Shown in pieces: positions 1 through 6,510 of a DNA stretch of 6,814 nucleotides. The stretch comes from Bacteroidales bacterium UBA4284 (GTDB lineage Bacteria; Bacteroidota; Bacteroidia; Bacteroidales; UBA932), in the NCBI GenBank assembly GCA_002395925.1, contig DGVM01000112.1, forward strand, positions 1-6,814, in the 5' to 3' direction. Position 1 is the first letter of the stretch; each line of letters begins with the position of its first letter. The position numbers and the translations under genes are program-made. The notes beneath the pieces are model-generated. The model ran no database searches and had not been told where the DNA came from. It was given only the letters and a program-made list of their open reading frames with translations.

Positions 1-1274
1 GAATCGCAGACGGCGTACTCAAGATGAGCGACCGCATCCGGCTGGTTCCGCAGCGCTTTGACATTCAGGAAAAGGCCTTGGACACCGGTCTCATCGAGAA
101 CTACAACGTGTTTCTTCTCGGTCCTTCCGGTTCCGGTAAATCCTTCTTTATGAACAAGTACCTGCGCAGCTGCTATGTGGCCGGGCAGCACTGCTTTCTG
201 ATCGATGTGGGTGACTCTTATAGGGCCCTTTGCCATATCATCAAGGAGGAATCCGGCGGTAAGGATGGCACCTACTACACCTTCGAGAAGGGAAAACCGA
301 TATCGTTTAACCCCTTCCGCAATGTCAAGCGATTCAGCCAGGCAGACAGCGAGGCGATGAACTTCCTGTTCACCCTTATGGTGACGCTATGGAAGAACGG
401 CAAGGTGGAAATCAGCAGCTCTGCCGAGAAGTATGTCAGGGAGAGCATCAGCCAGTTCCTGCGCCAGTGGCCGGAGGGCGACGACCCCGTTTTCAACGAC
501 TATTTTGAGTACGTGCGCGACGTTTTCGGGGACCTTCTCAAAGCCGAAGAGGCCGGGAAGGAATACTTTGACTTGAAGGATTACCTCATCTCCCTGGAGC
601 AGTTCTACAAGGGAGGGCCTTATGACTACCTGCTGAACTCCAGCGAGAGCGTGAACATTCTGGAGGACCGTTTTGTGGTGTTCGAAATTGACCATATCAA
701 GGGCGACCCTGTCATCTATCCCATCACTACGCTGGTCATCATGGACGCCTTCATGGAGAAGATGTCCAGCAACAATGACTTCAAGGTGATGTGTATCGAG
801 GAGGCTTGGAAGGCCATCATGGGCACCCAGATGGCCACCTACATGCTGGAACTCTGGAAGACGGCCCGAAAGCACCGCACGGCGGCCATGGTCGTTACCC
901 AGGAGTTGAAAGACATCATTTCTTCGCCCATCATTAAGGACTCCATTGTGGAGAACTCGGGTGTGAAGATTCTGCTGGACCAGACCAAATACATCAACAA
1001 GTTCGATGAACTGGCGGCCCAGCTGTCCCTGTCCGAAGATGACAAGGGAATGGTGCTTTCCCTGAACCGCCTGCGCGTACCGGGAACTTCCGGCCGCGAG
1101 GTGTTCTTCAACCTTGGCAATAAGAAGTCCTTCGTGATGCGGCTGGAGGTTTCTCCGGAAGAGCAGATTGCTTTTTCATCGGCCAAGAAAGACAAGATTC
1201 GCCTCGCCGCGGCCGTGGAGAAATCCGGCGGCAGCTACATCAAGGCGATACGTAAACTGACGAAAAAAGATTAA
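1..1274 (+). CDS. traG: TraG-family conjugative transposon ATPase (VirB4-like), C-terminal part, 5' truncated by window
   Basis: This is the motor ATPase of the Bacteroidetes conjugation apparatus, acting at the cytoplasmic face of the inner membrane to power assembly and substrate transfer. The reading frame is already open at position 3 (I-A-D-G-V-L-K before the first ATG at 24), so that ATG is internal; full TraG proteins run to roughly 800 residues and about 424 are seen. Counting from the ATG at 24, Walker A is GPSGSGKS at residues 33-40 (nt 120-143). Walker B is VMCIEE at 255-260, followed by AWK, where E-E replaces the more usual D-E; this variant is common in the TraG family as I recall it. 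A VVTQE motif lies at 290-294. The stop codon overlaps the Shine-Dalgarno of the next gene. Family assignment is confident; the N-terminal domain cannot be judged. Confidence 0.95.
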   Translation, partial: IADGVLKMSDRIRLVPQRFDIQEKALDTGLIENYNVFLLGPSGSGKSFFMNKYLRSCYVAGQHCFLIDVGDSYRALCHIIKEESGGKDGTYYTFEKGKPISFNPFRNVKRFSQADSEAMNFLFTLMVTLWKNGKVEISSSAEKYVRESISQFLRQWPEGDDPVFNDYFEYVRDVFGDLLKAEEAGKEYFDLKDYLISLEQFYKGGPYDYLLNSSESVNILEDRFVVFEIDHIKGDPVIYPITTLVIMDAFMEKMSSNNDFKVMCIEEAWKAIMGTQMATYMLELWKTARKHRTAAMVVTQELKDIISSPIIKDSIVENSGVKILLDQTKYINKFDELAAQLSLSEDDKGMVLSLNRLRVPGTSGREVFFNLGNKKSFVMRLEVSPEEQIAFSSAKKDKIRLAAAVEKSGGSYIKAIRKLTKKD

Positions 1275-1279
1275 GGAGG
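1273..1279 (+). promoter_or_regulatory. Strong Shine-Dalgarno of traI
   Basis: AAGGAGG ends 7 bases before the ATG at 1287 and shares bases with the TraG stop codon (1272-1274). It is the one textbook ribosome binding site in the tra block, and it decides the TraI start. Other junctions have little or no such site, as is common in Bacteroidetes. Confidence 0.75.
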
Positions 1280-1286
1280 ATGCAAA

Positions 1287-1916
1287 ATGAGAAGATTGAT
1301 TTACGTGACGGGGCTCTGCATTGCCCTGATATTCAGCACTTCGCAGCGGGCATCGGCCCAATTTGCCACCTTCGACGCATCGAACCTGGCACAGTCCATC
1401 CTGGGCTTCCTGCAGGACGGCGACAATATGGTCATCAACACGGAACAGTTCCTCCAAAATCTCGGCGTTGCCAAGGAGCAGCTGGAGTTTCTGGAGGAGA
1501 TGAACAAGCGTTACAAGGAGGTCCGGGGCGACATCTTCAAGGCCCAGTCGGTCATCCAGATGGCCAAGAACTATGAGCAGATGGCCTCCATGTTCGTCAA
1601 GTACGTGGACCGTGTCCGGGACCTGAACGGGAAGCAGATTTCCTATGCCCAGGGGCGCTCGATGGTGAACGAGGGATTCCAATACTTGCTCTACGCTTCT
1701 CGCGAAGTCAAACGCGCCCGGGAGTATCTGGACAGCAAGTCCCAGGTGAGCGAAGAGGAGCGCATGGCCCAGCTGGCCGAGTGCAACCGGCAGATCAGCA
1801 AGGCCAACGCCGCCATGTACAACCACATCCGGGTCTCCTACGAGGACATCGACCGCGGAATGCGGTTGGCCGAAGCCTACGACTCCTTGGAGGACGCCTT
1901 CAAAATCAACTGGTAG
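1287..1916 (+). CDS. traI: TraI-like exported conjugative transfer protein (DUF4141)
   Basis: A 209-residue exported component of the transfer apparatus, in the position of a VirB5-like protein. Residues 1-24 form a clear signal peptide: R-R-L at the start, a hydrophobic core at about 4-16, and an A-S-A/Q cleavage site after residue 24. The mature part is largely helical and charged, with probable coiled coil around residues 50-75 and 130-165, and ends in K-I-N-W. Length and the start of the mature part (QFATFD) fit the DUF4141/TraI family of Bacteroides conjugative transposons. The start is fixed by the AAGGAGG seven bases upstream. It lies directly after traG and 4 bases before traJ, so one operon is likely. 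The VirB5-like role is inferred from family and order, not shown by a catalytic motif. Confidence 0.9.
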   Translation: MRRLIYVTGLCIALIFSTSQRASAQFATFDASNLAQSILGFLQDGDNMVINTEQFLQNLGVAKEQLEFLEEMNKRYKEVRGDIFKAQSVIQMAKNYEQMASMFVKYVDRVRDLNGKQISYAQGRSMVNEGFQYLLYASREVKRAREYLDSKSQVSEEERMAQLAECNRQISKANAAMYNHIRVSYEDIDRGMRLAEAYDSLEDAFKINW

Positions 1917-1920
1917 CGCC

Positions 1921-2949
1921 ATGGCATCGATAAAACTGAACTATCCGGATATGCTGCAGCAAATCAAGCTGAGCATCTTCACCGGCGACCATAGCGCCAT
2001 CTATAGTATGGCCTGCGCCGTGGCGTGCATCGCCGCGAGCTTCTCACTGATTACCTGGTACAACAAGATGCTGAACGACCCGTACGGGCGCCTGGATATG
2101 CGGGCGGTGGTACGGACGCTCATCGTCCTGTTCCTGACCTGCAACTTCTACTCGTTCGTTCTGGTGCCCTTCGACAGCATCACCCACACCGTCACCAAGG
2201 CCATATCGGCCAGCGTCGATAAGGACCCTTCCGGCCTCTGGGGTAAGGTGAATGACGTTTATTCCTCCATCGAGGATAAGACCAAGGAGGAAACGCTGGT
2301 GGGCCAGTTCGATGCGGAGATGGAAAACAACAAGTCCAACACCACCGTGGACGCCCTTTCCTATGAGACGTCGGCCGTGGCGGAATCCCTGGCCGAAGCC
2401 ACCATTCAGGAAGGAAAGAAGCCGGGCTTCTTCAAACGGCTCTGGGCCGGCGTGAAAGGATTCGTGAGTGGCAAGGTGGGGATGGTGATGAACAATGTGG
2501 GGAATATCATTTCCGCACTGATTTCCGTCATTGTCAAACTGGTGCAGTACATCCTGCTGGCGGTGAGCAACATCTATCTCATCATACTCGGGCTCATCGG
2601 CCCGTTTGTCTTTGCCCTGTCGCTGATGCCGGGTTTCGGGAACAACATCAGCGTATGGATTGCCCGCTACATCCAGATTTCGTTCTGGTGCCCTATGGCG
2701 GCGCTCATCGACTTTGTGAACTTCAAGCTCAAGGATGCGATGCTTGCGGCATACTGGAGCGCACCGAACCTCTCGCAGCTGGGATTCCCGCTGCACCTTA
2801 TCGTGATGGACCTGGTGACGCTGATTTGCCTGCTGGCCGTGCCGCAGATGGCCTCCTGGATTATCTCCGGCAGCGGTGCGAGCGACGTCAACCGCGGCAT
2901 TGCCACCACCGCGCAGAAGGGCGCGATGCTTCTTGGAAAATTCAAATAA
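1921..2949 (+). CDS. traJ: Conjugative transposon protein TraJ (VirB6/TrbL-like membrane protein)
   Basis: A 342-residue polytopic inner-membrane protein expected to form part of the translocation platform, like VirB6/TrbL. Hydrophobic segments are visible at about residues 28-47, 63-85, 193-213, 215-235, 245-268 and 286-312. Between the second and third lies a long charged stretch (about 90-185) rich in D, E, K and S that could be a periplasmic or cytoplasmic loop. The C-terminal part has the family-typical P-Q-M-A-S-W-I-I followed by a small-residue G-S-G-A-S segment. The ATG lies 4 bases after the TraI stop with no strong Shine-Dalgarno, suggesting translational coupling. TraK starts 12 bases downstream. 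The length is close to family norms. Confidence 0.92.
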   Translation: MASIKLNYPDMLQQIKLSIFTGDHSAIYSMACAVACIAASFSLITWYNKMLNDPYGRLDMRAVVRTLIVLFLTCNFYSFVLVPFDSITHTVTKAISASVDKDPSGLWGKVNDVYSSIEDKTKEETLVGQFDAEMENNKSNTTVDALSYETSAVAESLAEATIQEGKKPGFFKRLWAGVKGFVSGKVGMVMNNVGNIISALISVIVKLVQYILLAVSNIYLIILGLIGPFVFALSLMPGFGNNISVWIARYIQISFWCPMAALIDFVNFKLKDAMLAAYWSAPNLSQLGFPLHLIVMDLVTLICLLAVPQMASWIISGSGASDVNRGIATTAQKGAMLLGKFK

Positions 2950-2961
2950 AACGCATTGACT

Positions 2962-3591
2962 ATGAATAAGATTCTATCCATGACGAAGGACATCGAGAAG
3001 TCCTTCAAAAGCCAGAACCGCCTGACAGTCGTGGCGGTTGCGGGCTCCCTGCTCTTCGCCCTTGTAGTGGGCGTGTATGCCCTGACTTTCGCCGAAAAGC
3101 AGCGCGAGAAAATCTATGTGCTGGACCAGGGCAAAAGCCTCCTTCTGGCGCTTCAGACGGATGCCATCCTTTCGAAAGATGTGGAGATTCGTGACCATGT
3201 GACCCGCTTCCACGAACTGATGTTCACCCTGTCTCCACAGAAGCAAACCATCCAGGAGAATCTGGACCGGGCTTTCAATCTGGCCGACCGGAGTGCCTAT
3301 GAGTATTCGCAGGACTTGGCCGAGAAGGGATATTATGCCCGTCTGGTATCGGCCAATATCTCCCAGCAGATGATTGTGGACTCGGTGAAGTTCGTCTCGA
3401 CGGCATACCCTTATCAGGTGCGCACTTACGCGAGGCAGTATGTGGTGCGCGAGAGCACCGTCAGCCAGTATTCGTTTGTGAGTACCTGCCAGCTGATTAA
3501 CGCCGGGCGCTCGGATGTGAACCCCCACGGGCTGATTATCGAGAAATTCAAGGTGGTGGAGAATAACCTCGTAGAAACCCGCAAACGATGA
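2962..3591 (+). CDS. traK: Conjugative transposon protein TraK (VirB8-like)
   Basis: A 209-residue bitopic inner-membrane protein of the VirB8 type, which links the inner-membrane platform to the periplasmic channel. It has a short cytoplasmic N-terminus (M-N-K-I-L-S-M-T-K), one membrane helix at about residues 21-43, and a periplasmic domain of about 165 residues that would adopt the VirB8/NTF2-like fold. The ATG at 2962 is chosen over an in-frame TTG at 2956, because M-N-K-I is an ordinary start and the TTG adds only two residues. The stop codon overlaps the ATG of the next small gene in an ATGA, pointing to coupled translation. The assignment rests on sequence character and on the traJ-K-L-M order. 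Confidence 0.92.
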   Translation: MNKILSMTKDIEKSFKSQNRLTVVAVAGSLLFALVVGVYALTFAEKQREKIYVLDQGKSLLLALQTDAILSKDVEIRDHVTRFHELMFTLSPQKQTIQENLDRAFNLADRSAYEYSQDLAEKGYYARLVSANISQQMIVDSVKFVSTAYPYQVRTYARQYVVRESTVSQYSFVSTCQLINAGRSDVNPHGLIIEKFKVVENNLVETRKR

Positions 3592-3704
3592 AAGAACTGA
3601 GGAATGATTCGCGCATCGTACGTATCGGTGCCTACGTGTGCATCGCCCTTTCCGTAATTGGGGCCATCTGGTATATCTATCGTGCAATCACTTTAATCCA
3701 TTGA
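3588..3704 (+). CDS. traL: Very small single-helix membrane protein in the TraL position
   Basis: This reading frame of 38 residues is too short for most gene finders but is well supported by layout. Its ATG overlaps the traK stop (ATGA at 3588-3591), and its TGA ends 4 bases before the traM ATG, filling a gap that would otherwise be empty in a tightly packed operon. The protein starts MKELRNDSRIVRIGAY, then has one hydrophobic helix at about residues 13-31 with aromatic W28-Y29 at its boundary, and a short tail ending in histidine. TraL (DUF3989) of Bacteroides conjugative transposons occupies the same slot between TraK and TraM, also with one membrane helix, but is usually around 100 residues. 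This would be a minimal version or a functional replacement. The gene is likely real; the homology is inferred from position. Confidence 0.72.
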   Translation: MKELRNDSRIVRIGAYVCIALSVIGAIWYIYRAITLIH

Positions 3705-3708
3705 AACC

Positions 3709-4809
3709 ATGCAACTTGACAAAAAGAAAATGGCCTTGCTCTTTGGCGCCATCTGCGTGATGGTGATTGGCTTTCTGATATTTGTTTTTATCTCCCAGTT
3801 CGGAGGCGGCAGTAAGGCTCCGGCAGAGGAAAGCGTGACGGCGACCATCCCAGACGGCGAGGTCCAGAAGATGTCGGATTCCAAGTCAGAAGCCTTCCGT
3901 GGACGCGTATCCACGGAGGATTACTTTGCCGAACTTGGGAAACTGACCGATGATGAAGAAATCTCTCTGGTCTCTTCTGATGGTAGGCCAACGCCCCGGA
4001 CCGACAGTTCCCCCGCCATGACTCAGGAGCAAAGCGACGAAGCGGCCGTGGCAAGGACCTTCGGAACGCCTCCTCCTTCATCCGCATCCTCGTCTGCGAC
4101 CCCATCCCGGCGCTCTTCCGGAGGTGGCAGCTCTGCTTCCCGCCCGATGACCGAGCAGGAGCGTCTGGATTATGACCGCCGCCGGGCGGAAATGGTGCGG
4201 GATGTGCTGACCGGCGGGACATCTGAGACAGCACCAACTGAGGAACCCAAGGCAGAACCCCAGTCTATAGACCTCTCTGCTGTGGGCTCGTCCGACGGCA
4301 TTATCTCGTCCCTGGACGATGAGTTTGAGGATGCAGCCGTGCAGTACGAAGGCGTCAAACGGCCCTTCAAATGCATGTTCGTCCGGGACCAGAAGATAAC
4401 CAGCGGCCAGCGTGTTACTTTGCGCCTGCTGGAAGATTACAACATGGACGGCGTGCGCATCCCGGCGAATACCCACCTTGCCGCCATCTGCAAAATCGGC
4501 GACCGGCTGGAGCTGCAGGTCCGTTCGCTGGAGATGAACGGCCGCATCATCCCGCTGGCGCTGGATGCCTACGACACCGACGGTCTGCAGGGCATCTACT
4601 GCCCGGAAACGTCGTCCCAAAAGAACAGCCGCACCGCCACCAATGACGCCATCTCCACCGCCGGGACCACCTTCGGCGGACTGGTCGGGGATATCGCTTC
4701 CACGGTCATCCGCACCGGCGCCACCATCGCCAAAAGTGCCTCCGGAGAGGTCTCCGTCTCGGTCGTGAGCGGCTATGAGTTTTACCTTGTAAAAGCAGAA
4801 AGACGATGA
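3709..4809 (+). CDS. traM: Conjugative transposon protein TraM (VirB10-like)
   Basis: A 366-residue channel protein of the VirB10 type, anchored in the inner membrane and reaching to the outer membrane. Residues 1-7 are cytoplasmic (MQLDKKK) and one membrane helix spans about 8-29. A long low-complexity linker rich in Ser, Pro, Gly and acidic residues follows (about 32-200, with PPP at 121-123 and a Ser/Gly run up to about 145), which would span the periplasm. The conserved C-terminal barrel-like domain runs from about 215, with a SGQRVTLRLLED segment, I-P-A-N at 251-254 and a Y-D-T-D-G motif at 288-292, typical of TraM. Cysteines are at 222, 261 and 298 in this domain. The stop overlaps the traN ATG by 4 bases. 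Family assignment is strong. Confidence 0.93.
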   Translation: MQLDKKKMALLFGAICVMVIGFLIFVFISQFGGGSKAPAEESVTATIPDGEVQKMSDSKSEAFRGRVSTEDYFAELGKLTDDEEISLVSSDGRPTPRTDSSPAMTQEQSDEAAVARTFGTPPPSSASSSATPSRRSSGGGSSASRPMTEQERLDYDRRRAEMVRDVLTGGTSETAPTEEPKAEPQSIDLSAVGSSDGIISSLDDEFEDAAVQYEGVKRPFKCMFVRDQKITSGQRVTLRLLEDYNMDGVRIPANTHLAAICKIGDRLELQVRSLEMNGRIIPLALDAYDTDGLQGIYCPETSSQKNSRTATNDAISTAGTTFGGLVGDIASTVIRTGATIAKSASGEVSVSVVSGYEFYLVKAERR

Positions 4810-5627
4810 GAACAAAACTTCTGATTGCCATCCTCGCGATTGGGTGGCTATGCTCCGGAATCGCCCTTGCACAGGCCCCGGACACGCTTTTTATCTCCAC
4901 CACTCAGGTGGTACACATCCGCTTCGGCTCCGAGCTCAAGTACGTCAACCTCGGCAACAAAGCTATCGTTGCCAAGATTGTTGACGGCAGCAAAGACTAC
5001 GTGGCCGTCAAAGCCCGCGAGCCCTTCGACATCTGCACTTCGATGTCCTGTCTGGAGAGCACCGGTGCCATGCACACCTTCCTGGTCGCATACCGGGAAC
5101 ACCCGCAGCGGCTGGACATTGACACACGCATCCCCGTCCGTCCCTCCGGCACTGCCGGTCCCTCGGAGGCACGCCCTTCCGCGCCGGACTCGACTTTTTC
5201 TTTTTCAGCGCATTCCTTTCAAACCATTTCCGAAATGCCCAAAGAACTCTACCACATCGGTGCAAAAGACTATGGAATCGAGGTCTTCTGCGACAACCTT
5301 CTGGTGAGGGACGATGTCCTTTTTATCGTATTCTCCATCAAGAACGGCTCTTCCGTGAGCTACGACCTCTCCAATCCTCGCTTTGCCATCGAGAGCAAGC
5401 GCAAGACCAAACGCGGCCTGCAATATGAGAAAGCTATCTTCCCCAGGCAGTCCTACGGTCTGGGCGTAACGGCCCCAGACGGCACTTCCCGCCCTGTTTT
5501 CACCTTCGACAAGGTGACGCTCACTCGCGGTCAGGTCCTTCGCGTCTATTTCTACGAACGCGGCGGCTCTCGCAATTTCTGCATAACCCTTTCCCCAAAC
5601 GACATCAATAAAGCACGCCGGCTATAA
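4806..5627 (+). CDS. traN: Conjugative transposon protein TraN (DUF4138, VirB9-like)
   Basis: A 273-residue exported protein expected to join TraM in the outer-membrane part of the transfer channel. Residues 1-22 are a signal peptide with an A-L-A/Q cleavage site. The N-terminal domain (about 26-110) has the family pattern T-T-Q-V-V-H-I-R-F, then KYVNLG, then V-A-V-K-A and F-L-V-A-Y. A Pro/Ser linker (about 112-135) leads to a beta-rich C-terminal domain with an N-G-S-S-V-S-Y-D-L segment and a P-R-Q-S-Y-G region. The mature protein has four cysteines: 77 and 82 close together, and 162 and 259 at the two ends of the C-terminal domain. The ATG overlaps the traM stop. It is slightly shorter than many TraN proteins but appears complete. 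Confidence 0.92.
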   Translation: MRTKLLIAILAIGWLCSGIALAQAPDTLFISTTQVVHIRFGSELKYVNLGNKAIVAKIVDGSKDYVAVKAREPFDICTSMSCLESTGAMHTFLVAYREHPQRLDIDTRIPVRPSGTAGPSEARPSAPDSTFSFSAHSFQTISEMPKELYHIGAKDYGIEVFCDNLLVRDDVLFIVFSIKNGSSVSYDLSNPRFAIESKRKTKRGLQYEKAIFPRQSYGLGVTAPDGTSRPVFTFDKVTLTRGQVLRVYFYERGGSRNFCITLSPNDINKARRL

Positions 5628-5641
5628 ACCATGTCTTAGAT

Positions 5642-5965
5642 ATGCTGGAGGAGTTGATGGTGAAGGTCGAACAACACGAGATTACCTTCATCATCTTCTC
5701 CGTTATAGCCTTGCTCTACCTCGGAGCCGTCCTATACCTGATCCACTGCGTACAAATCACTCGTCATGACCTCCATACTGCGGAGGAACGCCTCACCGAT
5801 GGGCACAATAAACTGGCCGCCCGTCTGCTGGAGCTGGAACAGGCCCAGAATAAACTCCGCCGCACCGCCATCAACAACTTCCGCCTTACCTGCAAGGTGG
5901 GCATTGAAGCCGGTGTGCTGCCGAAGAACGCCGTCAATGAGGCGCTGGAGGGGGTGGAAGAGTAA
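5642..5965 (+). CDS. Unrecognised membrane-anchored coiled-coil protein, possible transfer accessory protein
   Basis: I do not recognise this 107-residue protein. It has a short N-terminus with acidic and basic residues, one strong membrane helix at about residues 14-37, a heptad-like coiled coil at about 40-75 (L, A and L at regular spacing, many E, K and R), and a small C-terminal helix pair ending E-G-V-E-E. The ATG at 5642 gives 107 residues. An in-frame ATG at 5657 sits just behind GGAGGAG (5647-5653) and would give 102, so either start is possible. It follows traN by 14 bases on the same strand and so probably belongs to the operon. In CTnDOT-like elements TraO comes here, but this is not a recognisable TraO. 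A structural or assembly role at the inner membrane is a guess from context. Confidence 0.75.
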   Translation: MLEELMVKVEQHEITFIIFSVIALLYLGAVLYLIHCVQITRHDLHTAEERLTDGHNKLAARLLELEQAQNKLRRTAINNFRLTCKVGIEAGVLPKNAVNEALEGVEE

Positions 5966-5978
5966 TACTTCTTTTTTT
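5957..5978 (+). terminator. Weak candidate terminator at the end of the tra operon
   Basis: A 4-bp stem (GAAG 5957-5960 with CTTC 5968-5971, 7-base loop) is followed directly by seven T (5972-5978). It overlaps the end of the preceding gene. The short stem makes it weak, but the position, at the drop from dense tra genes to a 74-base gap, is right. Confidence 0.25.
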
Positions 5979-6039
5979 CGGTGAATCAAGTGACGCATTT
6001 CAGGAAAAGATCCGTTTATATGGCAGAACAAGAAAACCG

Positions 6040-6474
6040 ATGGATATGAAGGCTATTGACAGAATTGCTATTGTTGCGTTTGGATTCCTGTGCATGACGA
6101 TTGCTGCATGCACAAAAGTAGAAACAGATTCCTATTCAGACTATGCCTGGACGGGCGAATACCCCATCAAAACGCAGAACGGGACCACCGGAGAGATGGA
6201 GGACCATACCGGGGTTATTATGCTGCAATTCCTGAATAACGGCATTGAGTGCACCATCTATACGGGCATCTCCGGGATGATTGGCACAAATTGCAGGAGG
6301 TTTGAGGCGCGGTGGTCCGGGAAGGATAGTTTTGCCCTGTATCGCACATCCGGCCACCAGTCTCTGCTGGAATACTCAGGAACCATCACCGGCGATAAAA
6401 TGACCTTGCAGGCACTTAACTGCGACAGCGTTGCTGCCACATACGAACTGTCCAGGATATCGCTCCTGGAATGA
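6040..6474 (+). CDS. Small lipoprotein of unknown function
   Basis: A 144-residue predicted lipoprotein, not recognised as a named family. Residues 1-23 form a lipoprotein signal peptide with lipobox I-A-A-C, Cys24 being the lipidated residue. The next residues, TKVETDS, are mildly acidic, which in Bacteroidetes can go with outer-surface display, but the match to the known export signals is weak. The mature part (about 120 residues) is rich in alternating hydrophobic and polar strands and near its end has S-G-T-I-T-G-D-K-M-T-L, a pattern seen in small lipocalin-like beta-barrel lipoproteins; this resemblance is only suggestive. A second in-frame ATG at 6046 is an alternative start. GC is lower than in the tra block. 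It has its own 74-base upstream gap, so it may be transcribed apart from the tra operon. Confidence 0.8.
   Translation: MDMKAIDRIAIVAFGFLCMTIAACTKVETDSYSDYAWTGEYPIKTQNGTTGEMEDHTGVIMLQFLNNGIECTIYTGISGMIGTNCRRFEARWSGKDSFALYRTSGHQSLLEYSGTITGDKMTLQALNCDSVAATYELSRISLLE
6301..6334 (+). promoter_or_regulatory. Possible Bacteroides-type promoter inside the lipoprotein gene
   Basis: TTTG (6301-6304) and TAGTTTTG (6327-6334) match the Bacteroides -33 TTTG and -7 TAnnTTTG elements, with 22 bases between them, close to the usual spacing. If active it would start transcription near 6341 and read into the sigma-factor gene. It lies in coding sequence, and a chance match is quite possible. Confidence 0.25.
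6451..6470 (+). repeat. Perfect 7-bp inverted repeat at the end of the lipoprotein gene (hairpin)
   Basis: TCCAGGA (6451-6457) and TCCTGGA (6464-6470) are perfect reverse complements around a 6-base loop, ending two bases before the stop codon at 6472. The RNA would fold into a stable hairpin. No T-run follows directly (only four T at 6486-6489), so it is not a standard intrinsic terminator; it may protect the mRNA 3' end or slow polymerase. Confidence 0.5.
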
Positions 6475-6502
6475 GACGAAAGGCCTTTTGCGTAAATCTG
6501 TG

Positions 6503-6510
6503 TAACTTTG
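6503..6510 (+). promoter_or_regulatory. Promoter -7 element (TAnnTTTG) upstream of the ECF sigma gene
   Basis: TAACTTTG is a perfect match to the Bacteroides -7 consensus TAnnTTTG and lies 21 bases before the GTG start. The best upstream TTTG (6487-6490) is only 12 bases away, closer than the usual -33 spacing, so that half is poor. The predicted transcript would start near 6517, leaving a 5' leader of about 15 bases. Confidence 0.5.

Noticed and set aside
24..26. ATG at 24 as the true start of traG
   Set aside because: The frame is open back to the window edge and the Walker A is only 33 residues in; TraG proteins have a large N-terminal domain before this point.
1176..1922. Long minus-strand open frame of 248 codons opposite traI
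   Set aside because: It is a mirror of the GC-rich traI coding frame; composition is V/L/H/G-rich without domains, and the plus-strand protein is a recognised family member with signal peptide and ribosome binding site.
2044..2796. Minus-strand open frame of 250 codons opposite traJ
   Set aside because: Arg/His/Gln-rich shadow of a membrane-protein gene; no start signal or recognisable domain.
2956..2958. TTG as the start of traK
   Set aside because: It adds only two residues before an ATG, and no ribosome binding site favours it.
4078..4872. Minus-strand open frame of 264 codons opposite traM and the traN start
   Set aside because: Low-complexity G/A/R translation, spans a real gene junction, and conflicts with two confident plus-strand genes.
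5631..5639. Two-codon frame ATG-TCT-TAG between traN and the next gene
   Set aside because: Far too short to interpret; could affect initiation at 5642 but nothing in the sequence supports this.
6008..6030. AT-rich TTTATATGG as a promoter for the lipoprotein gene
   Set aside because: It does not match TAnnTTTG and no paired TTTG at proper spacing was found.
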